This document shows positions 31,930 through 40,519 of a DNA stretch of 64,000 nucleotides, piece by piece; position 1 is the first letter of the stretch, and each line of letters starts with the position of its first letter. Source of the DNA: Tardiphaga alba (GTDB lineage Bacteria; Pseudomonadota; Alphaproteobacteria; Rhizobiales; Xanthobacteraceae). A program made the position numbers and the translations under genes. The stretch lies in NCBI RefSeq assembly GCF_018279705.1, contig NZ_CP036498.1:2621001-2685000 (forward strand), given 5' to 3'. The notes under the pieces were generated by a model, which saw only the letters and a program-made list of their open reading frames with translations, was not told the origin of the DNA and searched no databases.

Positions 31930-32313
31930 ATGCGACGTTACAAAGTTACGCTCACGACCGACGCAAGCGGCAACGCCGTCGGCTATACCCCCCGCATCGC
32001 CGGCGAGATTCACCAGATCGAATACGTGAAGGACACCGCCAGCGCTGGTGCTAACGCCTACGCCAATGGTGTCGACTTCACGATCACCGGCGAGGCCACG
32101 GGCGTGAACCTCTGGACGCAATTGGATGTCAACGCTTCCGTCGTCGTGGCGCCACGCATGCCGACCCACGACCGAGCGGGCGCTGCATCGCTTTATGCTT
32201 CGGGTGGCACCGGGGTGCAGACCCGTGTCGGCCTGGCGAGTGATCGTGTAAAGATCTCTATCGCGCAGGGCGGTAACACCAAGGTCGGCGCCTTCCACGT
32301 CGTGGTCGCCTGA
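31930..32313 (+). CDS. Head decoration-like protein
   Basis: A 127-aa protein, almost all beta and rich in Gly, Ala and Val: MRRYKVTLTTDASGNAVGYT ... GVDFTITGEATGVNLWTQLD ... KVGAFHVVVA. Preceded by AAGGAGAGCC, a strong ribosome site. Location and fold type suggest a capsid accessory protein. Not assigned to a family with certainty. Confidence 0.7.
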   Translation: MRRYKVTLTTDASGNAVGYTPRIAGEIHQIEYVKDTASAGANAYANGVDFTITGEATGVNLWTQLDVNASVVVAPRMPTHDRAGAASLYASGGTGVQTRVGLASDRVKISIAQGGNTKVGAFHVVVA

Positions 32314-32316
32314 TCT

Positions 32317-32946
32317 ATGCGGCTCGTTCTGGTAACCCCTCCGACCGTCGAGCCTCTGAGCGCGACCGAGGCGAAAACACGCCTCGGAATCGGCTCTGAG
32401 ATTTCGGACGCCACGATGGACTCGTTCATCAAGGCGGCTCGTCAAAAGCTCGACGGTCCGGATGGGTTGCTGCAGCGAGCGCTCAACACGCAGACTTGGA
32501 AGCTGCTGCTTCCGGGGTTCCCGTGTGAACCGATCATGATCCCGCTGCCGCCGCTGATTTCAATCAGCAGCGTGAGGTATTACGACAGCTCGGGTGTGTT
32601 GCAGACGATTGATCCGGCTTCATACGAAGTCCTTCAGGGGCAGCGGCCGGCCCTGGCAACGATCTCCAACACGTCATGGCCGAACACGCAGCATCGGTTT
32701 GGCGCTGTCGAGATCACGTTCATTGCCGGTTACGGGCCCCTGGCTACAGACGTGCCTGAGCCGATCCGATCGGCCATTGCGCTACTGGTCAGCCATATGC
32801 GGTCAATGTCGGCGCAAAACCTGTTTCTCAGCGAAGAGCAGGTCGATGGCATTGGGTCAAAGAAATATGTCGTCGGCGGCAATGCTGGCGCCGCGATTGA
32901 CGCCACGGTCAGCGCGTTGCTGTTCCAGTATCGGGTGCTCGCGTGA
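32317..32946 (+). CDS. Head-tail connector (gp6-like)
   Basis: A 209-aa protein. PPTVEPLSATEAKTRLGI then a run of helices (MDSFIKAARQKLDGPDGLLQRAL) and IPLPPLISISSVRYYDSSG...TFIAGYGPLATDVPEPIRSAIALLVSHM is the pattern of the phage connector family (HK97 gp6/phiE125 gp8). It forms the ring under the portal. Confidence 0.88.
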   Translation: MRLVLVTPPTVEPLSATEAKTRLGIGSEISDATMDSFIKAARQKLDGPDGLLQRALNTQTWKLLLPGFPCEPIMIPLPPLISISSVRYYDSSGVLQTIDPASYEVLQGQRPALATISNTSWPNTQHRFGAVEITFIAGYGPLATDVPEPIRSAIALLVSHMRSMSAQNLFLSEEQVDGIGSKKYVVGGNAGAAIDATVSALLFQYRVLA

Positions 32947-33287
32947 CGCCCGCTGCCGCCCTCGATATGCACCGCCGCTTCATTCAGGAGGTCGGCGAGG
33001 ACATCCTCATTCGCCGCTACACCGGCACTGGATCCCCGCGGCCAAAGACCGACACAGCCACCCGCGCACGGGTGATGGGATACGAGCCCAAGGAATTGGT
33101 CGGCTCCATTGTGCAGGGCGACCGGAAGATCATCGCGTTGGTGGATGATTTGGCGGGTATCCTGCCAATCACCACGAACGACAAAGCCGTGGTCCGCGGC
33201 AAAGAGCTGGCCATCAAGGCAGTGGATGACAGCACCAGGCGCATCGCCGGGACGCTGATCGCACTCGAAATTCAGGCTGGCGGATAA
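32943..33287 (+). CDS. Head closure / head-tail joining protein
   Basis: A 114-aa beta-rich protein (GTG start, GTGA overlap). ILIRRYTGTGSPRPKTDTATRARVMGYEPKELVGSIVQGDRKIIAL is typical of head-tail joining proteins that follow the connector. It would close the head and receive the tail. Confidence 0.75.
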   Translation: MTPAAALDMHRRFIQEVGEDILIRRYTGTGSPRPKTDTATRARVMGYEPKELVGSIVQGDRKIIALVDDLAGILPITTNDKAVVRGKELAIKAVDDSTRRIAGTLIALEIQAGG

Positions 33288-33745
33288 TGAGCACGAACGC
33301 TGCTGGCGCGTTGGCCGCGCTGCGTGCTCGCCTGGAAGGCGATGCTACGGTCACGATGCCAATGTATTGGCGTGGTGACGATGCGCCTATCCTGCCAGAC
33401 GATCCGGCGCCGTTTGCCTATCTCGTCTTCAACAACGAGGGATCCGGCGCCGGCCCGGCTGGGTTTGGTGGCGGTCGTGGCCGCAACCTCTATCGCAATC
33501 GCGCCTTGGTCGAGGCGTTCGTGTTTTCGCCGGCAGGCGAGGGCGAGGCGATCGTCCTGGCGCATGCTGAGACCATTGCAGCCAGCCTGCGCAGCTTTCG
33601 CAATTCGGCAGTCTCATGCTTCTCAGCCGACGTGATACCGGTCGGCCCTGGCTCAAAGGTCGCGCCTCCCGGCTTCGTTTCCGAAGTGTCGAACTATCAG
33701 TGCGCCGTCGCTGAGATTGAACTTCATTTCGACCAGATCGGCTAA
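33287..33745 (+). CDS. Tail terminator-like protein
   Basis: A 152-aa protein whose start overlaps the stop of the previous gene (TAATG). LAALRARLEGD...PFAYLVFNNEGSG and NRALVEAFVFSPAGEGEAIVLAHAETIAASLRSF resemble tail completion proteins (gpU type), which cap the tail tube. Assigned from pattern and place before the tail tube gene. Confidence 0.65.
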   Translation: MSTNAAGALAALRARLEGDATVTMPMYWRGDDAPILPDDPAPFAYLVFNNEGSGAGPAGFGGGRGRNLYRNRALVEAFVFSPAGEGEAIVLAHAETIAASLRSFRNSAVSCFSADVIPVGPGSKVAPPGFVSEVSNYQCAVAEIELHFDQIG

Positions 33746-33795
33746 CCGCCGCTACCCGCCGGCTGTCCGGCTTCATTCCATCTTGGAGAACTGAC

Positions 33796-35049
33796 ATGGC
33801 CCTCGCGGAAGGCGTAAGCGCGCGCATCGCCTACAAGGCTCATTCGACCGGCGTCATCACCCCCGGCGTCGAGCCGGCGTTCGGGACCGATCCCGGAGCT
33901 TCCGGCGGTCAGATTTTGCGCCGCGTTTCGTCGTCGCTCGCGCTGTCGAAGGACACCTACCAATCGGCAGAAATTCGCGGAGACCGGCAGATCGCCGACT
34001 ATCGCCACGGCGTGCGCCGCGTTCAGGGCAATATATCCGGCGAGCTCTCGCCTCTGACCTACGCCGATTTCTTCGAGGCCGCATGTCGCGGCTCGTGGAT
34101 TGCTCCGGTCGTCATTGATCAGACCGATATGACGAGCGTGTCTGCGGATAATGCCTCTAACAAGTTCACCTTCACCGGAGGCAATCCCGTCACCGAAGGT
34201 TTCCGCGTTGGCATGGTGTTCGAGGCGACCGATCTTTCGGATCCCGACAACAACGGCAAGCGGTTCCTGATCCTCGGCTTCGGTGGCACCAGTAATCGCG
34301 AAATGACCGTCTATCCGGCGCCCGACACCATGAGCGCTGACACGTCGTTCACCTTCACCGCGCAGGGCAAGCGTCTGATTGTGCCGTCATCCGGCTTTGT
34401 CAGTCGCAAGTATGCGGTCGAAATCTGGAATTCGGATGTCGATGTCGCGAGGCTCTTCACGGAGTGCCGTGTCGGCGGCTTCAACGTCCAGCTACCGGCC
34501 AGCGGCATGGGCACGGTTGATTTCGACCTCATGGGCCGCAACATGACCATGTATGAGGGTGTCGCGGCGCCGTTCTTCACCGCACCAGCGGCGGAAACGA
34601 CGACCGGCATCACTGCGGCGGTCAACGGGTTACTCCGCGTGGCCGGCGAGACCGTCGCCGTAGTCACCGGAATGAACATTCAGATGCAGCTCAACCCGAG
34701 CGCCGATCCCGTCGTCGGATCGAATTTGGTGCCGGAAATTTTTCTTGGCCGTACAAATGTGACCGGCCAGCTGACTGCCATGTTCGAGAATGCCGATCTG
34801 ATCAACGACTTCCGGAATGAGAATTCGATCGAGGTGCTGGCGTTCCTGACGACCGAGAATTCGGTCGATGCGCCGGCGATGTCGTTCTATCTGCCCCGCG
34901 TCAAACTCGGCGGCGCTGACCTGCAGACGACCGGTGAGGGAGGGCAGTCGATCACGTTGCCGTTCCAGGCCCTTAAGTCCACTGCGGCCGAAGGCACGAC
35001 CGGCATCGCATCGACCACAATTCAGATCTGCGACACCGAAATCGTTTGA
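33796..35049 (+). CDS. Major tail tube protein
   Basis: A 417-aa protein. MALAEGVSARIAYKAHSTGV, LRRVSSSLALSKDTYQSAEIRGDRQIADYRHGVRRVQGNISGEL is the start of the siphophage tail tube family. Two beta-sandwich domains follow, with an Ig-like or spiking domain likely in the middle (GNPVTEGFRVGMVFEATDLS). It polymerises into the non-contractile tube whose length is set by the tape measure. Confidence 0.88.
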   Translation: MALAEGVSARIAYKAHSTGVITPGVEPAFGTDPGASGGQILRRVSSSLALSKDTYQSAEIRGDRQIADYRHGVRRVQGNISGELSPLTYADFFEAACRGSWIAPVVIDQTDMTSVSADNASNKFTFTGGNPVTEGFRVGMVFEATDLSDPDNNGKRFLILGFGGTSNREMTVYPAPDTMSADTSFTFTAQGKRLIVPSSGFVSRKYAVEIWNSDVDVARLFTECRVGGFNVQLPASGMGTVDFDLMGRNMTMYEGVAAPFFTAPAAETTTGITAAVNGLLRVAGETVAVVTGMNIQMQLNPSADPVVGSNLVPEIFLGRTNVTGQLTAMFENADLINDFRNENSIEVLAFLTTENSVDAPAMSFYLPRVKLGGADLQTTGEGGQSITLPFQALKSTAAEGTTGIASTTIQICDTEIV

Positions 35050-35182
35050 GCCTGATCCCCGCCGTCACGGGGAAAGCCGCTCGGCGCGTCCGTAAATCGG
35101 GCCGTCGTGCAGTTGCGCGCAACAGGACCGGATGGGCTGGCGGGCTCATCCGGCTCCGCCCTTCCGCCAAAGGACATGAGAA

Positions 35183-35629
35183 ATGAACAAGTTCGCCTCG
35201 CTGGGCGTGAACACCAGCACGAGTGCCCGCATGGAAATCATCCTGCCGGGCGAGATCGACCCGCTGACCGACGGCGCCGGCAATGTCGCCTACATCGAAT
35301 TCCTGCCGTGGGATTCCGAGCCCGGCCGCGCCTACGATCGCCGCAAGACGACGGAAGCGGTTCGCAAGGGGTTCCGCCAGCGCAGCCGCGCTGAACTGCG
35401 CGCCGAAGCTGAGAATGAGGACATGGCTGCAGAGCAAGCCGAACGCCTCTCGGCTTTGGCGGTGGGTTGGCATCTTGTCGGTCCTGACAAGGGCGTGATC
35501 GACGTGCCCTTCAGTAAGGAAAATGCGAACGAATTGTTTGCCAGTCCCGAAACCGCGTGGCTGCGCCGCCAGGCTTGGGTCTATGTGGCCAACGAGGCAA
35601 ATTTTATGAAAGGCTCGTCGAAGAGCTAG
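35183..35629 (+). CDS. Tail assembly chaperone (gpG-like)
   Basis: A 148-aa soluble protein (MNKFASLGVNTSTSARMEII...) between the tail tube and tape measure, the place of lambda G. It is Glu- and Arg-rich in the middle. About 3/4 through the last codons it carries the slippery A AAT TTT, where ribosomes may shift into the next frame to make the longer GT product. Chaperones of this kind coat the tape measure during tail assembly. Confidence 0.85.
   Translation: MNKFASLGVNTSTSARMEIILPGEIDPLTDGAGNVAYIEFLPWDSEPGRAYDRRKTTEAVRKGFRQRSRAELRAEAENEDMAAEQAERLSALAVGWHLVGPDKGVIDVPFSKENANELFASPETAWLRRQAWVYVANEANFMKGSSKS
35599..35605 (+). other. Programmed -1 ribosomal frameshift site
   Basis: A AAT TTT heptamer in the phase of the G-like frame (codons AAT 35600, TTT 35603), followed 9 codons later by its stop. 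A -1 slip continues as Y-E-R-L-V-E-E-L in the next frame, which is open to 35997. This is the standard G/GT arrangement. Confidence 0.85.
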
Positions 35630-35997
35630 TCGCCTTCGCCGAGCATGAGTTTCGGGGATCCAAGAAACTTAATGACGGGGCGTCCCAACGCGAGCACGAC
35701 GAGTCCGCGGCGCGGCAGTGGAAAAAACTGGGGCGCTCCGTCAAGCGGCCGGTCATGCCGGAGGGGCCAGAGCCGCCAGCGCTTCTGCTGTATCTCTGGG
35801 AGTGGTTCTTCGAGATATCGATGGGTCTTGCGATCAGCGGCATGGCTCCGCCGGTGGTGACGTGGGAAGGGCTCGCAGCCTGGCGGATGCAAATGGGCAT
35901 CGAGCTTGAGCCATGGGAGGCCAGGACCATTGTCCGGCTCGGATACCTGCGCGCAGCCGTGCTGAGCGAAGAGAAGCCGAAACCACCAGCAACGTAG
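35605..35997 (+). CDS. T extension of the tail chaperone (gpGT-like, via frameshift)
   Basis: The second frame, read only after -1 slippage at 35599-35605; the ORF open from 35557 has no ribosome site of its own. The fused protein would be about 271 aa. The extension has YERLVEELVAFAEHEFRGSK, a charged helix, then PEPPALLLYLWEWFFEISMG and ends VLSEEKPKPPAT. It corresponds to the lambda T part that contacts the tail tube protein. Confidence 0.82.
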   Translation, partial: YERLVEELVAFAEHEFRGSKKLNDGASQREHDESAARQWKKLGRSVKRPVMPEGPEPPALLLYLWEWFFEISMGLAISGMAPPVVTWEGLAAWRMQMGIELEPWEARTIVRLGYLRAAVLSEEKPKPPAT

Positions 35998-36008
35998 GGT
36001 GATTCCGG

Positions 36009-36716
36009 ATGGCGGTGCGGACGCGAATTGACTCGGTCGCCACCGACATCAATTTGATCATCAGCGATCTGTTGACGCCAGAAGCGCAGGGCAAAGCTGC
36101 CGCGGCGTTCGCCCGCGATGCGATTGCAGAGGCAGATGCGACCAATCAGCGGATATTGGGTCGCATCCCGCCGCGCACGGTGACCGTCGATGGCGTCGCA
36201 AACGCTCCTCTCGAGCGAGTGCGGCCGGCGGGCGGTTCCATCATTGCGGAGTGGGAGATCGTCGGCGATGTCTTGATCTGGATCGCGCGGACGCTCGAAG
36301 ATCGGTCGCCGCGCGTGAAGGGCGATTACCTGCGAGGTCATACGCTTTTCGCAGATGGTGTTGAGGTTGCGGTCAGTCAGAATGTACCGGTCGCGGAGGA
36401 ATACACCTTCGTCAACGTTGTGCCTTACTCGCGCATCCTTGAAGTGGGGAAGACGGATACCGGTCGCGACTTTCTGATCCAGGTGCCAAACCGTATCTAT
36501 GAGCGCACTGGACGAGACGCGAAGGCGCTGTTCAAGAACGTGAAGATCCAATCGCGGTTTATCTCGCTGAACGATGCGTATCGGCTGAAATTCAATCAGC
36601 GGTCCCGGCACTTCAAGGGCGGGAAGGCGATATACAGCTCCCGCCAGCGCCCCGATCGCGTGGCAGGCGCGGCGATCACCTATCCGGCGATCGTTGTGTC
36701 TCAGTTGAACCGCTGA
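36009..36716 (+). CDS. Minor tail protein
   Basis: A 235-aa protein just after the tail chaperones. MAVRTRIDSVATDINLIISDLL is helical; the core (RPAGGSIIAEWEIVGDVLIW, LRGHTLFADGVEV, YTFVNVVPYSRILEVG) is beta-rich. It is unlike the tape measure. No domain is recognised. Position and composition suggest a tail structural or assembly protein. It is convergent with the reverse cassette and overlaps its end by 16 bp. Confidence 0.65.
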   Translation: MAVRTRIDSVATDINLIISDLLTPEAQGKAAAAFARDAIAEADATNQRILGRIPPRTVTVDGVANAPLERVRPAGGSIIAEWEIVGDVLIWIARTLEDRSPRVKGDYLRGHTLFADGVEVAVSQNVPVAEEYTFVNVVPYSRILEVGKTDTGRDFLIQVPNRIYERTGRDAKALFKNVKIQSRFISLNDAYRLKFNQRSRHFKGGKAIYSSRQRPDRVAGAAITYPAIVVSQLNR

Positions 36717-37642
36717 CGGAATTGCATCGCAAGGCGCTCACTCAGGAGCGGCGTTTCGGAAGGAAGGACCGAACCGCTATCGCGACTGGCCCGGTGATGG
36801 GTTCTCCCGCTTCCCATCGCGAGATTTGCCGGCGCGGGTCTTGGCTCTTGAGGCCTAGGCGCTGTCCCATCTCGTGCTGATTGTGGCCGAGTTGCTTCCG
36901 GATGTCCCGCATCTCTGCGGCATCCATCGGCGCCGGCGGCTCGAATTTGGGCGACATCGGCGGCTCCTTCGATGAGCATGAAGCGGTTAGGGCAGGGGTC
37001 AGGGACGTCAAAAGCAAAGATCGGCGCGGCCGTGAAATGAGGCTGCACCGCGTTGAATAAGCGAATGTCGATTGGTGCGCTGGTCGATTGCCCCCAGAGC
37101 CAAAGTTCGTCGTCGGTGATGGGCCGGTCGAGCACAAACCAGATGTGTGCCGACAGTTGAGACCAGCCTTTGATGCCGGCGCTGCTGGACCACTGAGCCC
37201 AGCAGGTCACGCCATGGAAGGCGCCGGGCAGCAGGCTGATGAGGTGCTTGATCGCGGTTGCTGGCTCGGTTTTTGGATCGATGCCGGCGGGGCAAGCGAC
37301 CTTGTCGAAGTCGAAGCAGATCCAGCGCTGGCCTATCGGGCTCGAACGGAAAGTCGCAAGCTGATTGGGGTCGGAATACTTGAGGCGCCGGACGGGCTGG
37401 CTCACATCGAGGCCCGGCACCGGCTCGCCGCGAATGACAAGGCTGCGCGGGTCGGAATTCAGGTTTTCAAGGATGTCGGCCAGTTCGAAAATGGTCGTGA
37501 AGTTGCGCTGCGAAACCCGGAAGCGCTTCGCCATCTTCATCGGCATCCGGCCGATCGCGTCGCCGTCGCGGACGTACGATTTTGTCGCCAACAATAGGCG
37601 AGAAACCGTCAGAACAGTGAGTGAGTCCGGCGCGTTTTCCAT
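36701..37642 (-). CDS. Primase-like N-terminal fragment, C-terminus replaced
   Basis: A 313-aa frame from ATG 37642 (or 42 bp longer from 37684). About 230 residues look like the N-terminal domain of phage/plasmid primases: SLVIRGEPVPG, QRWICFDFDKVACP, WSSSAGIKGWSQLSAHIWFVLDRP and APIFAFDVPDPCPNRFML. The rest of the frame is a shadow of the XRE gene and reads as low-complexity Arg/Pro. It lacks the helicase part of complete proteins, so it is truncated, and may be an inactive decoy or relic. It lies in reverse inside the tail operon. Confidence 0.6.
   Translation of the reverse strand: MENAPDSLTVLTVSRLLLATKSYVRDGDAIGRMPMKMAKRFRVSQRNFTTIFELADILENLNSDPRSLVIRGEPVPGLDVSQPVRRLKYSDPNQLATFRSSPIGQRWICFDFDKVACPAGIDPKTEPATAIKHLISLLPGAFHGVTCWAQWSSSAGIKGWSQLSAHIWFVLDRPITDDELWLWGQSTSAPIDIRLFNAVQPHFTAAPIFAFDVPDPCPNRFMLIEGAADVAQIRAAGADGCRRDAGHPEATRPQSARDGTAPRPQEPRPAPANLAMGSGRTHHRASRDSGSVLPSETPLLSERLAMQFRQRFN
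36742..36957 (-). CDS. XRE-family HTH protein of the reverse cassette
   Basis: A 71-aa protein. MRDIRKQLGHNQHEMGQRLGLKSQDPRRQISRWEAGEPITGPVA is a helix-turn-helix of the Cro/CI type. AAGGAG lies 7 nt before ATG 36957. It is read against the tail operon, within the last part of a longer primase-like frame. It may control the cassette through the inverted repeat at 37652-37670. Confidence 0.75.
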   Translation of the reverse strand: MSPKFEPPAPMDAAEMRDIRKQLGHNQHEMGQRLGLKSQDPRRQISRWEAGEPITGPVAIAVRSFLPKRRS

Positions 37643-37651
37643 GCCCGGATT

Positions 37652-37670
37652 ATGGGTCAAAAAGACCCGT
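37652..37670. promoter_or_regulatory. Inverted repeat upstream of the reverse cassette
   Basis: GGGTC AAAAA GACCC (37654-37668), extended by one A-T and one T-G pair. It lies 9 bp upstream of the primase-like ATG and 48 bp before the tape measure start, so it could be an operator of the XRE protein. Confidence 0.55.
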
Positions 37671-37717
37671 AAGTCAAGCGCCATTACCGCGCACTTCGAT
37701 CCATTTCAGGAATTCCA

Positions 37718-40519
37718 ATGGCAACCTCGCAAGACGCTGTAAGGCGGCTGACGATCCAGACCAGTGCCCCCGGCGCCGATCAGGCGGCAGCGTCTCTGCA
37801 CAAAGTCGGTGATGCGCTCGCCGACGTAACGGTGGAATCGCAGAAGACGGAGAAGGCCACCCTTAATCTCGATCAAAAGTTTAACGCCATCGAGAAGCGA
37901 TACGTCGCAACCGTGCGCGCGCAACAGGAATACGACAAGACGCAGCGCATGGTGAATGCTGCGGTGGCGCAGAACCCGGCACTTCAGGAGCGGGCCAATG
38001 CTGTCATGGCCGCCGCGTCGGAGCGTCTTCGCGCAGCCAATGGTGGCTTGAACGACAACGTCAAGCAGATGGGGTTGGCGCGACACGAACTGATCAATCT
38101 GGGCCGCCAAGCGCAGGATGTCGGCACCATGCTGGCGATGGGTGCCAGCGTTGGGCAGGTCGCGACCTCGCAGGCTGCTCAGGTCATCGATATCTTTGCG
38201 TCGAGCCAAGGCTCGTTCTCCGGCTTCATGAAGCAGGCGACAACGGCGGTTGGCAATTTCCTGACCGTCGGCCGGGTGGCGTTTGGTGGTGTGGCCGCGG
38301 TGATCGGCGTCGCGTCGCTCGCGCTCAACTCCTATCTCGACAGTCAGCAGAAAGTACAGATGTCGCTGCTTGGTTCCGGCCGGGCGTCGGGGCAGAGCCT
38401 GTCGAGCATCAACGCCATTGCGCAGTCGGGATCCTCGACGACGGGGCTGTCGGTTTCAGAGGCACGAGCCTTCGCAGCCGAACTGGCATCCACTGGCAAG
38501 ATCGGCCGCGACAACCTCGAGCCGCTCGTCAAGATCGGGCATGACATCTCCGTCGTGTTCGGCACTGACGCTGCCGGCGCCGCTCAGCTGCTCGGCAAGG
38601 CGTTCGCAGACCCGGTTGCCGGCGCCGATCAACTGAATGCACGGCTCGGCTTCCTTGACGCCGCCATGCAGCGGAACATCCAGAACCTGGTCGCGCAGAA
38701 CCGGGTACAGGAAGCGCAGCGCGTGCTTCAGGCCGGTGTTGTGAGCGGGCTGGAGGGCGTAAGCGACGCCGTCAGCACCTCTACGAAATTCTGGATGGCT
38801 CTGGGGAATGCTGCGTCGAACGCTTGGGACAAGATCGGCGCCGCCGCGTCGCGCGCTACGGGCATCGGCCTTAAGATGGGTTTGGATGAGCAGCTTAAGC
38901 AAGCGCAGACACGGCTCCAGGAGCTGGAGGCCATTGCCGCGAGCCGATCGTCTTCGGCAAATCGCGGACTCGGCACCACCAACTTGATCGAGCAGCAGCG
39001 CATCAAGGTCGATGAGCTGACAGCCGCGATCGAACGGTACAGTCAGGCTGCTGTCGATGCTCAGCAGCGCAATCAGTCATTTGCGCAGGCTGCGGCGGTC
39101 CGCAATCAGTTGCCTGAGATTGATCAGCTGCAGAAGCTGCGCAACGAACAGGAACTGCTGGTCAAGACGATGGTCGATGTCCAGACGACCGGCGGCCCTG
39201 CGTCTGAAATCCTCAAACGCATGGGAATGTCGTACGAGGAACTCGCGAAGGCTTTGAGCATCGCGAATACGAACACGACGCAGTTTAAGAGTTCGTTTCA
39301 GTCGTCGTTCGATCAGGCCAAAATCGCTGGCGATGCGCTTACAGCCTTCTCCCCCGGCGCCCGCGGTGATATCGCGCGCCGTCAATCGCTGGAGTCGACG
39401 CTCGGCTCAAAGATGACGGACGGAGAGCGTCAAGCGCTGGGTCAGCAAGCTTACGACAATGCCGTAAAGTCGGTGACGGTGTCGCTGGGTGAGCAGGCAC
39501 GGGCTCGAGCGCTCTACGGAGAGCAGACCATCAAATCTGCGCAACTTGAAATCAACCTTCTTGGCAAGACAATCGGCCAGCAGGCGGAAATGCGCGCGAA
39601 CCTTCAGGCGCGCCAAACTCTCGAACAGCAGGCTTCCCAGAACCGCACGGCATTTGATAAGGCCGAAATGGCGCGGCTCGAAGAGCTGAACCGAAAGTAT
39701 GGGGAGCGCGTTCAGCTTGCGGCCCAGGCCGCGGTCAACGACAATATCAGTTTCGGCCGTCAGACGGCGCTTCTGTCCGCCAATGATGTTGCTATCGCTC
39801 AGCAGCTTAAGGGTATCTATCCCGACCTAGCGACGGGGCTTTCGAGCGTCGAGGCGCAGGGGCTTCGTCTCAATAACACTCTGCGCGACATCAACGACAC
39901 TACCCGGGGCATCACTCAGAGCTTTGCGTCTGACTTCCGTAACGCGATTCAGGGCGGAGCGACGGCCTTCGAAAGCCTCGGCATCGCTGGTGCAAACGCG
40001 CTGAACAAGATCAGCGACAAGCTCATGAATATGGCCATCGACAGCCTGTGGTCGAAGGCCTTCGGCGGATCGGGCGGTGGGCTCTTCAGCCTGCTAGGCA
40101 TTGGCGGCGCGTCTTCTGCCGGCACCGGGTTCTCCCTGACTGGTACCGGTGGCCTCTATGCGGACGGTGGGTACACCGGCCCAGGATCGAAGTATCAACC
40201 GGCCGGCCTCGTGCATGCTGGCGAATACGTGTTCTCGCAATCGTCGGTCCGCCGGATTGGGCTCGGAAATCTCGACCGCCTGCATCGCGGCTATGCCGAC
40301 GGCGGGCCGGTTCTGCCGTTCAACTCCGGCGCAGGAAATGACAACAGCCGGCCGGCGATGGTGTTCAATTACAATCCGACCATTAACGCCCCGAACAGCG
40401 ACGCTCAGTCGGTCGCCCGCCTGGCGACTGTGGTTGCGAACGATCGCAAGAACTTCGAGCGGAATGTCGAGGCGATCGTCGCTAAGTCGGCGGCCAATAA
40501 GCCGGGCTTTGGCCGATGA
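37718..40519 (+). CDS. Tail length tape measure protein
   Basis: A 933-aa protein, the largest gene. It has long helical, Gln/Ala-rich stretches, a hydrophobic segment (about 175-215; VAFGGVAAVIGVASLALNS) that may insert in the host membrane, and the common C-terminal Gly-rich GGYTGPGSKYQPAGLVHAGEYVFSQ motif. It sets the tail length and helps DNA entry. It is separated from the tail chaperones by the reverse cassette. Confidence 0.93.
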   Translation: MATSQDAVRRLTIQTSAPGADQAAASLHKVGDALADVTVESQKTEKATLNLDQKFNAIEKRYVATVRAQQEYDKTQRMVNAAVAQNPALQERANAVMAAASERLRAANGGLNDNVKQMGLARHELINLGRQAQDVGTMLAMGASVGQVATSQAAQVIDIFASSQGSFSGFMKQATTAVGNFLTVGRVAFGGVAAVIGVASLALNSYLDSQQKVQMSLLGSGRASGQSLSSINAIAQSGSSTTGLSVSEARAFAAELASTGKIGRDNLEPLVKIGHDISVVFGTDAAGAAQLLGKAFADPVAGADQLNARLGFLDAAMQRNIQNLVAQNRVQEAQRVLQAGVVSGLEGVSDAVSTSTKFWMALGNAASNAWDKIGAAASRATGIGLKMGLDEQLKQAQTRLQELEAIAASRSSSANRGLGTTNLIEQQRIKVDELTAAIERYSQAAVDAQQRNQSFAQAAAVRNQLPEIDQLQKLRNEQELLVKTMVDVQTTGGPASEILKRMGMSYEELAKALSIANTNTTQFKSSFQSSFDQAKIAGDALTAFSPGARGDIARRQSLESTLGSKMTDGERQALGQQAYDNAVKSVTVSLGEQARARALYGEQTIKSAQLEINLLGKTIGQQAEMRANLQARQTLEQQASQNRTAFDKAEMARLEELNRKYGERVQLAAQAAVNDNISFGRQTALLSANDVAIAQQLKGIYPDLATGLSSVEAQGLRLNNTLRDINDTTRGITQSFASDFRNAIQGGATAFESLGIAGANALNKISDKLMNMAIDSLWSKAFGGSGGGLFSLLGIGGASSAGTGFSLTGTGGLYADGGYTGPGSKYQPAGLVHAGEYVFSQSSVRRIGLGNLDRLHRGYADGGPVLPFNSGAGNDNSRPAMVFNYNPTINAPNSDAQSVARLATVVANDRKNFERNVEAIVAKSAANKPGFGR

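Noticed and set aside
36009..36611. Minus-strand frame opposite the minor tail gene (to 35604)
   Set aside because: Crosses tail-chaperone and tail genes in antisense; no ribosome site or recognisable content.
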